A stretch of 64,000 bases of DNA from Clostridiales bacterium (GCA_902362775.1 CABIXV010000004.1:48916-112915), one strand, 5' to 3'; shown: positions 40,761 through 51,201, counted from the stretch's first letter. Program-made: numbers and translations. Notes: generated by a model not told the origin, from the letters alone.

Positions 40761-40796
40761 AAAAAGCAGGACCGCCACCGGCGGTCCTGCTTTTTT
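40761..40796. terminator. Bidirectional terminator between rubrerythrin and the DivIVA-like gene
   Basis: The stem aaaaagcaggaccgcc / ggcggtcctgctttttt has A- and T-runs on both sides, serving the two convergent genes. Confidence 0.92.
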
Positions 40797-40799
40797 CAG

Positions 40800-41513
40800 T
40801 CAGCTTTCGGGGATGGGCATGGGAGCCTTCACCTTGGTGAGGTCGCTGTCCGCATAAGCTTGGGCCAGAGAATCCAGGGCCACATCCTGGGCTTCCAGGA
40901 GGACGCCCACCTCTTTCAAGGCGGCGCCAGCCTTGTCCAGCTGGTCGGCAGCATGAGAAACAGTGGACTCCACCTGGGTACGAAGAACGTCGTATTCCTG
41001 CTCCACTCGCTGCATCCAACGCTCCATCTGACGGCGGAGCTGACGGGCCTGCTCCTCCGCCTGCTCCTGGACGGTCTGGGCCCGTCGGTGGGCCTCCAGC
41101 TCTACGCCGGCGGTCCGCTCCTTCAGGGCGGCGTAAGCTTCGGCGTCCGGTTCCAAGGCGGCGATCCTGGTTTGGGCCTGGGCCAGTGAGTTCTCTAGCT
41201 GGGCCAGCCGGTCGCTTAACTGGCTGCGCTCGGTACGGCTGGTGGACAGGGCCACATTGGTCTGCTCCAGTTGACCGGAGAGGGCGTCCTTCTCCTCCTG
41301 GAGCCGCTGGTTGGCCTGCTGGAGCTGGAGGATCTGTTGGCTTTGTTCCTCAATCTGGCGAAGGGCAGACTCGGCGGCCTGACGCTGCTGTTCCAGCTGC
41401 CGCTCCAGGGCCTCGCGCTGTTGAGCGGCTTCCCTGGCGGTATTTTCTAAATAGGTCAGGACGTCCTGGCGGTTAAAGCCGCCGAAGGCAGCACCTCGAA
41501 AGGGATGGTCCAT
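40800..41513 (-). CDS. DivIVA-like coiled-coil protein
   Basis: A 237-residue protein beginning MDHPFRGAAFGGFNRQDVLT, similar to the membrane-binding N-terminus of DivIVA/GpsB proteins (F.GY...EV..YL). A long Gln/Glu/Ala-rich coiled coil (about residues 25-200) and a short tail follow. It probably binds curved membrane or scaffolds division or polar growth. Start at 41513 (ATG behind agaggtgct); an ATG 9 bases upstream is possible. The assignment rests on the N-terminal motif and the coil. Confidence 0.7.
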   Translation of the reverse strand: MDHPFRGAAFGGFNRQDVLTYLENTAREAAQQREALERQLEQQRQAAESALRQIEEQSQQILQLQQANQRLQEEKDALSGQLEQTNVALSTSRTERSQLSDRLAQLENSLAQAQTRIAALEPDAEAYAALKERTAGVELEAHRRAQTVQEQAEEQARQLRRQMERWMQRVEQEYDVLRTQVESTVSHAADQLDKAGAALKEVGVLLEAQDVALDSLAQAYADSDLTKVKAPMPIPES

Positions 41514-41764
41514 GGATAGCACCTCTCTGAAACGCGGAACAGACCGCGGTTTTTGTCATTTTCCCAGATATCTTACCACAGGTCGGGAATAATTACAATC
41601 CTTTCTCTGGCCCCAGCAGGGGAAAGGAAGGTTTTTCTGCCCTTTCGACAGGGAATCAGTCATAATTCATTGACTGGAACGGTCTGGAATGATATACTAA
41701 CTTAGTTTTCCAATCGTTTTGCCCCTGTATATCAGGAGGATCGAACAGGTGAGGTGTGCCATAT

Positions 41765-42634
41765 ATGTGGGCGTCCGACAACTGGAAGGATTATGAGCTG
41801 ATCGACTGTGGCCGGGGAGAAAAGCTGGAGCGGTGGGGGGACCAGCTGTTGGTCCGCCCCGACCCCCAGGCCATCTGGAACACACCCCGGACCCACCGGG
41901 GTTGGAAAGTGAATGCCGGCCGATACGCCCGCTCCTCCACGGGGGGAGGACAGTGGCAGAATAAGTCCATGCCGGAGCGGTGGACGGTATCCTATGGGGA
42001 CCTGACCTTTAACATCAAGCCCATGAACTTCAAGCACACCGGCCTGTTTCCAGAGCAGGCGGTCAACTGGGACTTTGCCCGGGAACAGATCCAAAAGGCC
42101 GGCCGGCCTATTTCGGTGCTTAACCTGTTTGCCTATACCGGAGGGGCCACCGTGGCCTGCGCCGCGGCCGGAGCCAGCGTCTGTCATGTAGACGCAGCCA
42201 AGGGTATGGTCCAGTGGGCACGGGAGAACGCCAGGGCCTCCGGCTTGGAGGAAGCGCCCATCCGCTGGATTGTGGATGACTGTGCCAAGTTCGTGGAACG
42301 GGAGATACGCCGGGGACGGAGGTACGATGCCATCATCATGGACCCGCCCAGCTATGGTCGGGGCCCCACCGGAGAGGTGTGGAAGCTGGAGGAAAACCTG
42401 TTTCCATTCGTGGAGCTGGTATCTGGAGTGCTGTCCGACGACCCGCTGTTCGTTATTTTGAACTCCTACACCACCGGGCTGGCGCCCAGCGTGGTGACCT
42501 ATATCCTGGAGACCATCCTCTCCAAACGCTTCGGCGGCCACACTACCAGTGACGAGCTGGGGCTGCCCGTCACCGAAAGCGGGCTGGTCCTCCCCTGTGG
42601 GGCCACGGGGCGTTGGGTCAAGCATGAGGCGTGA
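41765..42634 (+). CDS. Class I SAM-dependent (rRNA-type) methyltransferase
   Basis: A 289-residue methyltransferase of the RlmI/RlmK-like group. The AdoMet-binding motif is VLNLFAYTGGAT, the acidic ends of strands are CHVDAAKGMVQWAREN and WIVDDCAKF, and the catalytic motif is DPPSYGRGPTGE. The N-terminus (WASDNWKDYELIDCGRGEKL) is not a PUA domain. A 23S rRNA target is likely but not provable here. An ATG at 41765 is preferred; GTG at 41756 is possible. It is monocistronic, in front of the Ecf genes. Confidence 0.85.
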   Translation: MWASDNWKDYELIDCGRGEKLERWGDQLLVRPDPQAIWNTPRTHRGWKVNAGRYARSSTGGGQWQNKSMPERWTVSYGDLTFNIKPMNFKHTGLFPEQAVNWDFAREQIQKAGRPISVLNLFAYTGGATVACAAAGASVCHVDAAKGMVQWARENARASGLEEAPIRWIVDDCAKFVEREIRRGRRYDAIIMDPPSYGRGPTGEVWKLEENLFPFVELVSGVLSDDPLFVILNSYTTGLAPSVVTYILETILSKRFGGHTTSDELGLPVTESGLVLPCGATGRWVKHEA

Positions 42635-42782
42635 AGTGTTGAGAGGGAAGAAATCAGGGCGAGTCCCGGCCGTGTGGTGGAACAACAAATAGGACGGAAG
42701 GCGGAGTGAAACCGCACGGATATGCGTCTATATCCCCACTCTTTGCTCTCTGCTCTCAACTCTATCCAGAAAGGGCTATCTT

Positions 42783-43628
42783 ATGAGCAACACCATCATC
42801 AAAACTGAAGACCTCCGTTTCTCCTACCCGGCGGCCGAGGGGGTGTCCCCAGTGGTGCTGGACGGCGTAGATCTGGCCATCAAGGAAGGCTCCTTTGTAG
42901 CCGTCCTGGGGCACAACGGGAGCGGAAAATCCACCTTGGCCAAGCATATGAACGCTATCCTGCTGCCCAGCGGAGGCAAGGTGTACGTGGACGGCATTGA
43001 CACTACGGATGAGGACAGGCTGCTGGACGTCCGCCGCGCGGTGGGTATGGTGTTTCAGAACCCGGACAACCAGATCGTCGCCAATGTGGTGGAGGAGGAT
43101 GTGGCCTTCGCACCTGAAAATCTGGGCGTCCCCCCGGAAGAGATCCGCAAGCGGGTGGATGAGGCCCTGAAGGCGGTAAATATGTATGAGTTCCGGGAGC
43201 ACGCTCCCCATTTGCTGTCCGGAGGGCAGAAGCAGCGGATCGCCATCGCCGGAGTCATCGCCATGGAGCCGCGGTGCGTCGTGCTGGACGAGCCCACCGC
43301 CATGTTGGACCCCACCGGACGGGCCGATGTGCTCCGCACCATCAAGGCGCTGAACCAGGAGCGGGGAGTTACGGTGGTCCTTATCACCCACCACATGGAC
43401 GAGGCCGCACAGGCTGACCGATTGGTGGTTATGTCTAAGGGCCGTGTGGTGGCCGACGGAGTGCCCAAGGAGGTTTTTTCCCATGTGGAGGAGCTGAAGG
43501 CGGTAGGGCTCACGGTCCCCCAGACCACCCAGCTTCTCTGGGAGCTGAGGCAGGAGGGAATCAGCGTCCCTCTGGACGCCCTCTCAGACGAGGAGTGTGC
43601 CGCGGCCCTGTGGTCCGTGCTGTCGTAA
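42783..43628 (+). CDS. ecfA1: Energy-coupling factor transporter ATPase EcfA1
   Basis: A 281-residue ABC ATPase. Walker A is GHNGSGKS, the Q-loop segment is [20 protein letters not shown], the signature is [14 protein letters not shown], Walker B is [11 protein letters not shown], and the H-loop is ITHHMDEA. With EcfA2 and EcfT it powers group II ECF vitamin transporters whose substrate-binding S components are encoded elsewhere. First of three consecutive genes. Confidence 0.95.
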   Translation: MSNTIIKTEDLRFSYPAAEGVSPVVLDGVDLAIKEGSFVAVLGHNGSGKSTLAKHMNAILLPSGGKVYVDGIDTTDEDRLLDVRRAVGMVFQNPDNQIVANVVEEDVAFAPENLGVPPEEIRKRVDEALKAVNMYEFREHAPHLLSGGQKQRIAIAGVIAMEPRCVVLDEPTAMLDPTGRADVLRTIKALNQERGVTVVLITHHMDEAAQADRLVVMSKGRVVADGVPKEVFSHVEELKAVGLTVPQTTQLLWELRQEGISVPLDALSDEECAAALWSVLS

Positions 43629-43758
43629 GCGGGAACTGATATGTTATTGTTGGGGACGGGCTCTGCCGCGCTCCCATGTGCCTTCCCTCGGGGGAGAGTT
43701 TTTTGGACGCGACTTCATCACTGGGGCGTGTACCACTGATACAAGGATGGAACCTCTC

Positions 43759-44631
43759 ATGGACCCTATCATTGAAACGAAACAACTGACCCACACCTAC
43801 TCCGCCGGCACACCCTTTGAGCGCACCGCACTGGAGAAGGTGGATTTTCAGGCTTATCCCGGAGAGTATCTGGGCATTATTGGCCACACAGGCTCGGGGA
43901 AGTCAACCCTGATCCAGCATCTGAACGGCCTGCTCAAGCCCACATCGGGCCAGGTACTCCTCCAGGGCACTGACATCTGGACCGACCCCCAGACCACCCG
44001 AAAAAGCCGGTTCCAGGTGGGGCTGGTCTTTCAGTACCCGGAGTACCAGCTCTTTGAGGAAACAGTCTATAAGGACATCTCCTTCGGTCCGAAAAATATG
44101 GGGCTGGACGAGGAGGAGATCGACCGCCGGGTGCGGTCCGCCGCCTATTTTGTGGGCCTGCGGGACGACCAGCTGGAGAAATCTCCCTTTGAACTGTCCG
44201 GCGGCCAGAAGCGCCGGGTAGCCATCGCCGGAGTTATCGCCATGGAGCCCAAGGTGCTCATTTTAGACGAGCCCACCGCCGGACTAGACCCGGAGGGAGT
44301 GGAATCCATCCTGCAAAATATCCGGGACTACCACCAGGCCCACAACGCCACCATTATCCTGGTGTCCCACTCCATGGAGGACATGGCCCGCACTGTGGAC
44401 CGGCTGGTGGTCATCGACGACGGGACCATCCCCTTCCAGGGTACCCCCCGTGAGGTGTTTCAGCACGGGGACGAGCTGGAACAGATGGGGCTGGGCGTCC
44501 CCCAGATGACCAGGGTGTTCCACCGGCTTCGGGCCCTGGGGGTGGACATCGACCCCTCGGTGTTCACGGTGGAGCAGGCCAAGGCCGCCATTTTGGCCAA
44601 GCTGGGCCGCAATGAGAAGGGGGTGGGCTGA
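43759..44631 (+). CDS. ecfA2: Energy-coupling factor transporter ATPase EcfA2
   Basis: A 290-residue ABC ATPase. Walker A is GHTGSGKS, the Q-loop region is GLVFQYPEYQLFEETVYKDI, the signature is FELSGGQKRRVAIAG, Walker B is VLILDEPTAGL, and the H-loop is VSHSMEDM. Partner of EcfA1. The start at 43759 (MDPIIETKQLTHTYS) is chosen for its spacing to aaggatgga; an ATG 12 bases upstream is possible. The stop is immediately followed by the ecfT ATG. Confidence 0.95.
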   Translation: MDPIIETKQLTHTYSAGTPFERTALEKVDFQAYPGEYLGIIGHTGSGKSTLIQHLNGLLKPTSGQVLLQGTDIWTDPQTTRKSRFQVGLVFQYPEYQLFEETVYKDISFGPKNMGLDEEEIDRRVRSAAYFVGLRDDQLEKSPFELSGGQKRRVAIAGVIAMEPKVLILDEPTAGLDPEGVESILQNIRDYHQAHNATIILVSHSMEDMARTVDRLVVIDDGTIPFQGTPREVFQHGDELEQMGLGVPQMTRVFHRLRALGVDIDPSVFTVEQAKAAILAKLGRNEKGVG

Positions 44632-45441
44632 ATGGCGCTGAAGGATATCACCCTGGGACAGTATTTTCCAGGTAACTCCCTGGTCCACAAGCTGGACCCC
44701 CGTACCAAGCTGATCGCTGTGGTGATCTATATCGTGGCCCTGTTTCTGGCTAAGTGGTTTGTCACCTATGCCATCATGTTCTGCCTGCTGGCTTTATCCA
44801 TCGCCGTATCCAAGGTCCCAGTGCGCTCCATTCTCCGGGGGATGAAGCCAGTGCTGTTCATTGCCATTTTTACGGCCATCCTCAACCTATTCTACACCCC
44901 CGGCACCCATGTGCTGGTAAAGATATGGGTATTGACCATCACCATGGAGGGGGTGTTCCAGGCCTTCTTTATGGTGGTCCGCATCATGATGCTTATTGCT
45001 GGCACCTTTCTGTTGACCTACACCACCTCGCCCATCCTGCTCACGGACGGGTTGGAGTCCCTGATGAATCCCTTGAAGAAGATCCGGGTCCCCGTCCATG
45101 AGCTGTCCATGATGATGTCTATTGCCCTGCGGTTTATCCCAACTCTGATCGAGGAAACGGACAAGATCATGTCCGCCCAGCGGGCCAGGGGAGCCGATTT
45201 TGAGAGCGGGAACCTGATCCAGCGGGCCAAAGCCCTGATCCCGCTGCTGGTCCCCCTGTTTATCTCCGCCTTCCGCCGGGCGGATGAGCTGGCGGTGGCG
45301 ATGGAGTGCCGCTGCTACCACGGGGGAGAGGGGCGCACCCGCCTGCGCCAGCTGAAGTATCAGGCCAGGGACTATATGGTGCTGGCCTTTTTCCTGGCCA
45401 TGGCCGTGGGAGTGGGCGTGCTGGCGCATATTGGGCTTTGA
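44632..45441 (+). CDS. ecfT: Energy-coupling factor transporter transmembrane protein EcfT
   Basis: A 269-residue integral membrane protein beginning ALKDITLGQYFPGNSLVHKL, with five or six membrane helices. The two coupling segments typical of EcfT are in the C-terminal half (AQRARGADFESGNLIQRAK and VAMECRCYHGGEGRTRLRQL, both with an Ala-Arg-Gly or Arg-rich core). It links the two ATPases to substrate-binding S components. Its ATG abuts the ecfA2 stop. Confidence 0.95.
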   Translation: MALKDITLGQYFPGNSLVHKLDPRTKLIAVVIYIVALFLAKWFVTYAIMFCLLALSIAVSKVPVRSILRGMKPVLFIAIFTAILNLFYTPGTHVLVKIWVLTITMEGVFQAFFMVVRIMMLIAGTFLLTYTTSPILLTDGLESLMNPLKKIRVPVHELSMMMSIALRFIPTLIEETDKIMSAQRARGADFESGNLIQRAKALIPLLVPLFISAFRRADELAVAMECRCYHGGEGRTRLRQLKYQARDYMVLAFFLAMAVGVGVLAHIGL

Positions 45442-45707
45442 TCATCCGGCTCCAGGGCGGAGAGCAGCTCCCGCCGCAGGCCCAGACCGAACAGGTAGTA
45501 GGCCCGCGCCTCATAGGCCAGTTGGGCGTTCATAGCCGCCTCAAAGGGGAGATAACATTCCGGCCCTACCAGCCGGCTGATTTGGTCAGCCTGGCTGGCA
45601 AAATCTGCCTCTGCCGCCTGGTAACCAGGGACGGTTCGGCAGAACTTTGCCACTTCCCCGGCAAGCCCAGGGTTGTCTTGAAAGAGTTTATACAGTATCA
45701 TGTTCAT
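45372..45707 (-). CDS. Hypothetical small protein convergent with ecfT
   Basis: A 111-codon frame (MNMILYKLFQDNPGLAGEVA...) that is helical in its first 85 residues (YEARAYYLFGLGLRRELLSA), with a low-complexity tail overlapping the end of ecfT on the other strand. I do not recognise the family. It lies in the gap between ecfT and the XRE gene and diverges from the latter. The part outside ecfT could encode a real protein of about 85 residues; the tail may be spurious. Confidence 0.45.
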   Translation of the reverse strand: MNMILYKLFQDNPGLAGEVAKFCRTVPGYQAAEADFASQADQISRLVGPECYLPFEAAMNAQLAYEARAYYLFGLGLRRELLSALEPDDQSPICASTPTPTAMARKKASTI

Positions 45708-45729
45708 AATTGATTACCACTCTGAGTCT

Positions 45730-45744
45730 CACGGTTTTTCCGTG
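45730..45744 (+). promoter_or_regulatory. Operator-like dyad upstream of the XRE gene
   Basis: An inverted repeat cacgg-ttttt-ccgtg. A related half-site (ttccgtgtgt) lies about 25 bases downstream. A likely self-regulatory site of the following regulator or of the divergent gene. Confidence 0.4.
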
Positions 45745-45796
45745 CGTTACATAGTATAGCGCGAAAATTCCGTGTGTCAAGAGAAAAGGATGTATT

Positions 45797-46018
45797 ATGG
45801 CAACATTTGCAGAACGTATCAAGGAACTACGGAACGAGCAGCATCTGACTCAAAACCAGCTTGCTGATATTTGCGGGGTCAAATACCGAACCTATCAGGA
45901 TTATGAGTATGGAAAGTGCCACCCTACCGCCCTTGGTCTGGTGTTTCTGGCCGACTACTTCAACGTCAGCCTGGACTACCTGATGGGCCGGACGGAGCGG
46001 CGGGAGATCAACCAATAG
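45797..46018 (+). CDS. Small XRE-family regulator
   Basis: A 73-residue Cro/CI-type HTH protein (FAERIKELRNEQHLTQNQLA, GVKYRTYQDYEYGKCHP, FNVSLDYLMGRTE). The length is normal for a minimal regulator. Starts with ATG at 45797 behind agaaaagga. It lies 42 bases upstream of truA. Targets unknown; the dyads in front of it suggest autoregulation. Confidence 0.85.
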   Translation: MATFAERIKELRNEQHLTQNQLADICGVKYRTYQDYEYGKCHPTALGLVFLADYFNVSLDYLMGRTERREINQ

Positions 46019-46059
46019 GGGCCGACCCCGCTTCTTACCAACCCGAACCGAGGTGTTAC

Positions 46060-46812
46060 ATGGAACGCAATATTGCCTTAAAGCTGATGTATAACGGTAC
46101 AGCCTATCACGGCTGGCAGGTTCAGAAAAACGCTGTGTCCGTGGCCGAAACCTTGGAAAAAGCCCTGTCCACTGTGGTCTGCCATCCAGTGAAATGCACC
46201 GGGGCGGGCCGTACCGACGCGGGCGTCCACGCTGAGGTCTATGTGGCCAACTTCCGCACCACATCCACGATACCCTGCGACCGGATCCCTCTGGCGGTCA
46301 ACACCCGGCTGCCCAACGATATTGTGGTGGTCAAGGCCACCCAGGTGCCCGATTCTTTCAACGCCATCGGTTCCTGCCAGAAAAAGGAGTATACCTACCG
46401 CCTGTATAACTCCCGGCTGGGCAACCCCTTCTATGTGGACCGGGCCTGGTTTTATCCGAAGCGCTTGGATGAGTCCGTGATGAGGCGGGCGGCCAGCCAG
46501 TTCGTGGGCACTCACGACTTCCGGGCGGTCCGGTCCGTGGGCACCGAAACCAGGACCACTGTGCGGACGGTGTACTATTTCGACGTTTCCCGCCAGGGGG
46601 AACTGATAGAGTGTAAGGTGTGCGCCAACGGCTTTCTGTACAACATGGTTCGGGCGATGGTAGGCACCATCGTCTATGCTGCCGAGGGCAAGCTGGCTCC
46701 AGAGGACATCCCGGCCATTTTGGATTCGGGCAACCGCACCTTGGCTGGCCCCACGGTCCCGCCGGGGGGGCTGTATATGACCAGGCTGTGGTATGAGGAA
46801 GATGTGCTGTGA
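46060..46812 (+). CDS. truA: tRNA pseudouridine synthase A
   Basis: A 250-residue TruA that makes pseudouridine at positions 38-40 of tRNAs. The N-terminus RNIALKLMYNGTAYHGWQVQ and the catalytic Asp in GAGRTDAGVHA are typical, as are GTHDFRAVRSVG and FLYNMVRAMVGT. ATG at 46060 behind ccgaggtgt. It is the first gene of a short run with the DUF5711 and cvpA genes. Confidence 0.95.
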   Translation: MERNIALKLMYNGTAYHGWQVQKNAVSVAETLEKALSTVVCHPVKCTGAGRTDAGVHAEVYVANFRTTSTIPCDRIPLAVNTRLPNDIVVVKATQVPDSFNAIGSCQKKEYTYRLYNSRLGNPFYVDRAWFYPKRLDESVMRRAASQFVGTHDFRAVRSVGTETRTTVRTVYYFDVSRQGELIECKVCANGFLYNMVRAMVGTIVYAAEGKLAPEDIPAILDSGNRTLAGPTVPPGGLYMTRLWYEEDVL

Positions 46813-46854
46813 CTAGGGGAGCACCCCTACTAAAGAGAAGCAAGGACGAATAGA

Positions 46855-48024
46855 ATGGAAGGAAAACAGCCGGCCAAGAAGGCGAAAAAACCGAATATCC
46901 TGTTTCGGCTGCTGGCCCTGTTGGTGACGGCGGCCCTGGTGCTGGGCGCCCTGGCCCTGGTCGTGTACCGGGACCGCTTCAACCTGGACGCGGTGAAGCG
47001 GTGGCTGGCCTACCGCTCTATTCAAACCAGCGATACCGGCGAGGCGGTCCCCTTCACCCACGCCGGCGGGGACAAGATGTCACTGGCGTATCTGGAAAAT
47101 GGTATTCTAATGTCCTCCGCCGCCGGGGCCCACTACTACTCCTTCTCTGGCCGCCAGTACGCCGAGGAAGTGCTGTCAATGGACAACCCGGTGCTGTCCG
47201 CCTCCTCCAAGGCGGGGGTAGTGTATGATGCCGGGGGGCAGTCCCTGTTCCTCTTCCGGGGGACGGAGGAGGTCTTTGACCTGTCCCTAGAGGGGGACGG
47301 CGACCTGCTGTCCGCCCGGGCCAACGACAGCGGCTGGCTGGCGGTCACCGCCCAGCGGAGCGGGTACAAGGGGGCGGTCACAGTCTACGACGCCTCTGGA
47401 AGCGAAGTGATCCAGATCAGCCTGTCCTCCACCTTTGTGGTGGACGCTGCCCTGTCTCCCGACTGTAAGACCGTGGCGGTGGTCACAATGGACCAGGAGG
47501 GCGGCACCTTCCTTAGTCAGGTGCTCTTTTTCCCCGTGGACCAGAAGGAGCCCACTGCCCAGGTCAGCCTGGGCAGTGTGACAGTGCTGGATCTGGACTA
47601 TGAGGACGGCCTTCTCTGGGTGCTGGGGGAGGACAGAGTCATGACACTGTCTGACGATGGAAAATCTGCCAACAGTTATCCCTTTGGGCGGTCTTATCTG
47701 AAGGGCTGCGACTTTGGAGGGGAGGGCTTCGCGTTGCTCCTGCTGGGCCGATACCGGGCAGGCAGCGCGAACCAGGTCATGACCATCGATCCGGAGGGAG
47801 AGGTGAGGAGCAGCATGGAGCTGCGGAGCCAGGTATTGGACTTTGACAGCGCTGGCGGTTACTGTTCCCTGCTCACCGGCAGCCGACTGACCATTTATAC
47901 GCCGGAGCTGGTGGAATACGCCCGACTGGGAGACACCCAGGGGGCACGATATACCGCCCTGTCCTCCAACGGCTCCGCCCTGCTGGCCGACGATCAGCAG
48001 GCCTGGCTCTATATCCCAAGTTGA
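46855..48024 (+). CDS. DUF5711 family membrane-anchored beta-propeller protein
   Basis: A 389-residue protein. A basic N-terminus and one membrane helix (ILFRLLALLVTAALVLGALA, residues 15-40) precede an extracellular domain of repeating beta-strand pairs (for example SKAGVVYDAGGQSLFLF, DGDLLSARANDSGWLAV, VVDAALSPDCKTVAVVTMDQ), a WD40-like propeller. DUF5711 proteins commonly accompany cvpA in Clostridia; the role is unknown. Located between truA and cvpA in the same direction. Confidence 0.8.
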   Translation: MEGKQPAKKAKKPNILFRLLALLVTAALVLGALALVVYRDRFNLDAVKRWLAYRSIQTSDTGEAVPFTHAGGDKMSLAYLENGILMSSAAGAHYYSFSGRQYAEEVLSMDNPVLSASSKAGVVYDAGGQSLFLFRGTEEVFDLSLEGDGDLLSARANDSGWLAVTAQRSGYKGAVTVYDASGSEVIQISLSSTFVVDAALSPDCKTVAVVTMDQEGGTFLSQVLFFPVDQKEPTAQVSLGSVTVLDLDYEDGLLWVLGEDRVMTLSDDGKSANSYPFGRSYLKGCDFGGEGFALLLLGRYRAGSANQVMTIDPEGEVRSSMELRSQVLDFDSAGGYCSLLTGSRLTIYTPELVEYARLGDTQGARYTALSSNGSALLADDQQAWLYIPS

Positions 48025-48055
48025 TCTCTCTGCCCGTTTTCCCATGGAGGTTCTT

Positions 48056-48751
48056 ATGAATTATCTGATTTTTGACGTTATCATCGCCTTGATACTCCTT
48101 TTTGCCCTGTGGCGGGGGTACAGCCGGGGTTTTATCCTGACATTGTGCGGCTTTTTGGCTATCTTTGTGGCCTTTATCGGAGCTACAGTTATCTCGGACA
48201 ACTTGGCCAAGCCAGTGGCAGACGCCATACGGCCCGCCATCGAGCGCCAGATCCAGGGGGCGCTGGAGCAGTCCCTTCAAGTAGAGGACTCCCTCGCTTC
48301 TACCGGGGGAGAAGCGCCGGCACTGGAGGAGCTGCCCATCTCAGAGGTGCTGGAAGCGCTTCAGGAGTCCGCGCTCTACCGCGGCCTGGCACAGGCCTTC
48401 CAGGAGGCCGTGGACAACGGAGTGGCTCAGGTGACCACCAGCGCGGCTAAGGCACTGGCGGAATACGCCGCCGTCCAGCTGGCCAGAATGGTTCTCTTCC
48501 TGCTGGCGTTTGTAGCTGTTCTCATCGCCTGGTTCCTGTTGAGCCATGCCCTGGACCTGGCCTTCCGGCTGCCCGTCCTGTCCGCCTTAAACCATTGGAG
48601 CGGGGCGGCCCTGGGGCTGCTCAAGGGCGGGGCGTTGATTTTCATCGCCTGCTGGCTGCTCCGAAACAGCCTGATCCCCCCTGAGGCGATACAGAATACC
48701 TATCTGCTGAACTTTTTTTGCACCTTCGACCCCCTATCCCTACTTGCCTGA
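48056..48751 (+). CDS. cvpA: CvpA family membrane protein
   Basis: A 231-residue protein with an N-terminal pair of membrane helices (YLIFDVIIALILLFALWRGY, FILTLCGFLAIFVAFIGATV). A hydrophilic loop of about 90 residues and a second pair of helices (VLFLLAFVAVLIAWFLLSHA and ALGLLKGGALIFIACWLL) follow. This is the CvpA/colicin V production-like layout. In Firmicutes such proteins affect envelope maintenance; the exact role is unknown. ATG at 48056 behind tggaggttctt. Confidence 0.85.
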   Translation: MNYLIFDVIIALILLFALWRGYSRGFILTLCGFLAIFVAFIGATVISDNLAKPVADAIRPAIERQIQGALEQSLQVEDSLASTGGEAPALEELPISEVLEALQESALYRGLAQAFQEAVDNGVAQVTTSAAKALAEYAAVQLARMVLFLLAFVAVLIAWFLLSHALDLAFRLPVLSALNHWSGAALGLLKGGALIFIACWLLRNSLIPPEAIQNTYLLNFFCTFDPLSLLA

Positions 48752-48888
48752 ATTTCTCAGGAAGCAGTTCATGACAAGTTCATATTTCTGCTGTATGATA
48801 TGCCCTGTATGGTTATGACCACCCAAAAGGCCGGGCGGAGACCCGGAGCGCTGATCTGATTTTATCTCCTGAAAGGAGTTTTGACACT

Positions 48889-51201
48889 ATGCAGCCTACA
48901 ATGTGCAGCCGCTGCGGCAAGAACGTGGCGGTCATCTTTATCACCAAACTGGAGGGCGGTACCTCGAAGAACGAGGGGCTGTGTCTCAAATGTGCCAGGG
49001 AGCTGGGCATAAAACCCATTGACGACATCATAAAGCGGATGGGCATCAGCGACGAGGACCTGGAAAACCTGACCTCCGAAATGATGTCCGCTTTCGGCGG
49101 AGCTGAGGGGATGGAGGGCCTGATGAACCAGCCCAAGGAGGAGGGGGACGAGGAGGACGACGGACGCACCGCCACCTTCCCCTTCCTGAATCAGCTCTTT
49201 GGAGGTGGGGCCACCCCAGCGCCCCAGCAGCCCAGTGAGGGGGGCGGCGCATCCCCCCGGCCGGAGAAGAACGGCGCCCCCAAGCAGCCTAAGCGAAAAT
49301 TTTTGGACAGCTACTGCATCTCCCTAACCCAAAAGGCCAAGGAGGGCAAGCTGGATAAGCTGATCGGCCGGGACCGGGAGCTCCAGCGGGTCATTCAGAT
49401 CCTGAACCGCCGGCAAAAGAACAATCCCTGTCTCATCGGTGAGCCAGGCGTGGGCAAGACCGCTATCGCTGAAGGGCTGGCCCAGAGGATATATAAGAAG
49501 GAGGTCCCCTACAAGCTGGCGGATAAGGAGGTCTACCTCCTGGACCTGACCGCCCTGGTGGCGGGCACCCAGTTCCGAGGCCAGTTTGAGAGCCGGATGA
49601 AGGGACTCATCGAGGAGATCCGCAAGCTGGGCAACATCATCCTGGTCATCGACGAGGTTCATACTATCGTGGGGGCCGGGGATGCCGAGGGGTCCATGAA
49701 TGCCGCAAACATTCTGAAGCCCGCCCTCTCCCGTGGGGAGCTCCAGGTCATCGGTGCCACCACCCTCAATGAGTACCGCAAACACATCGAGAAAGATACC
49801 GCCCTGGAGCGGCGTTTCCAACCCGTCGTTGTGGAGGAGCCATCCATCGAGGACAGCGTGAAGATCATTGAGGGTATCGCCCCCTACTACGAGGCATTCC
49901 ACCAGGTCACGGTCTCCAAGGAGATGTGCCGCCAGGCTGTGCTGATGAGCGAGCGGTATATCACTGACCGCTATCTCCCTGACAAGGCCATCGACCTGAT
50001 CGACGAGGCCTGTTCCAACGTGAATCTGGAGAATAAGGCCCTGGCCCGTCTGGCCGATGTGGAGAAAGAACTGGCCGATCTGTCCAAGGAGCGGGAGGTT
50101 ATGATGGCCGCCGCCACGGAGGAGGCCTATGAGCGGCTGGCAACCATCAAAAGCATGGAGCTGCGCCTGGAGGAAGAGAAGCGGGGGCTGGAGGAGAAGG
50201 CCCATCCCGCCCTAGACCAAGAGCACTTGGCCAACGTCATTGAGCTGTGGACCAACATCCCTGCCAGCCGCATCCAGGAGCAGGAGTACCAGCGCCTGGC
50301 CAAGCTGGAGGAGCGGCTGGAGAGCCACATTATCGGACAGGACGAGGCGGTGAAGGCGGTGGCCGCAGCCATCCGCCGGGGCCGGGTGGGCATCAGCCCC
50401 AAGCACAAGCCGGTATCCTTTATCTTTGTAGGTTCCACCGGCGTGGGCAAGACCGAGCTGGTCAAGCAGCTGGCCGCGGACCTGTTCGATACCCCTGAAT
50501 CCCTGATCCGGCTGGATATGTCCGAGTTTATGGAGAAGCACGCCGTGTCCCGCATCATTGGATCCCCTCCGGGCTATGTAGGTTATGACGAGGCGGGCCA
50601 GCTGACAGAGAAGATCCGCCGCAAGCCCTACTCTGTGGTCCTCTTCGACGAGATCGAGAAGGCACACCCAGATGTGCTCAACATCCTGCTTCAGATTTTG
50701 GACGATGGCCGTATCACTGACGCCCACGGCCGGACGGTGAACTTTGAGAACACGGTGATCGTCATGACCTCTAATGCCGGGAGCAATACCAAGGTGGGCT
50801 CCGTGGGCTTTGGCCGCACCGCCAATGAGCAGGGGAGGGAGCGGGCCATGAAGGCCCTCCAGGACTTCCTGCGCCCTGAGTTTATCAACCGGATCGACGA
50901 GATCGTCTACTTCAATCAGCTCACGGAGGAGAACTTCAGGTCCATCGCCGTCCTGATGCTCAAGGAGCTGGCAACTGCGATGGCGGAGAAGGGCATCTCT
51001 TTCTCCTGGGAGGAGTCCCTGCTGGACTATCTGGTTAAGAAGTCCTATTCCGCCGTCTATGGAGCCCGGAACCTTCGCCGGATCATCCAGAAGGAGCTGG
51101 AGGATGCCATTGCGGTCCGCTTGATCGAGGGATATCAGCACCCCGTTTCCCAGATGAAAGCCTTGGTGGAGGATGACACCATCCATCTACTGGCTATGTG
51201 A
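48889..51201 (+). CDS. clpE: ClpE-type AAA+ unfoldase of the Clp protease
   Basis: A 770-residue HSP100 ATPase. The N-terminal zinc finger has Cys6, Cys9, Cys32 and Cys35 (CSRCGKN ... LCLKCA), as in ClpE and McsA rather than the ClpC N-domain. An acidic linker leads to AAA-1 (Walker A GEPGVGKT near residue 185, [13 protein letters not shown] [13 protein letters not shown]), a short middle domain with UvrB/C-like coil ([14 protein letters not shown]) and AAA-2 (GSTGVGKT near 520, [20 protein letters not shown]). It feeds damaged proteins to ClpP. Single gene with a strong terminator behind it. Confidence 0.93.
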   Translation: MQPTMCSRCGKNVAVIFITKLEGGTSKNEGLCLKCARELGIKPIDDIIKRMGISDEDLENLTSEMMSAFGGAEGMEGLMNQPKEEGDEEDDGRTATFPFLNQLFGGGATPAPQQPSEGGGASPRPEKNGAPKQPKRKFLDSYCISLTQKAKEGKLDKLIGRDRELQRVIQILNRRQKNNPCLIGEPGVGKTAIAEGLAQRIYKKEVPYKLADKEVYLLDLTALVAGTQFRGQFESRMKGLIEEIRKLGNIILVIDEVHTIVGAGDAEGSMNAANILKPALSRGELQVIGATTLNEYRKHIEKDTALERRFQPVVVEEPSIEDSVKIIEGIAPYYEAFHQVTVSKEMCRQAVLMSERYITDRYLPDKAIDLIDEACSNVNLENKALARLADVEKELADLSKEREVMMAAATEEAYERLATIKSMELRLEEEKRGLEEKAHPALDQEHLANVIELWTNIPASRIQEQEYQRLAKLEERLESHIIGQDEAVKAVAAAIRRGRVGISPKHKPVSFIFVGSTGVGKTELVKQLAADLFDTPESLIRLDMSEFMEKHAVSRIIGSPPGYVGYDEAGQLTEKIRRKPYSVVLFDEIEKAHPDVLNILLQILDDGRITDAHGRTVNFENTVIVMTSNAGSNTKVGSVGFGRTANEQGRERAMKALQDFLRPEFINRIDEIVYFNQLTEENFRSIAVLMLKELATAMAEKGISFSWEESLLDYLVKKSYSAVYGARNLRRIIQKELEDAIAVRLIEGYQHPVSQMKALVEDDTIHLLAM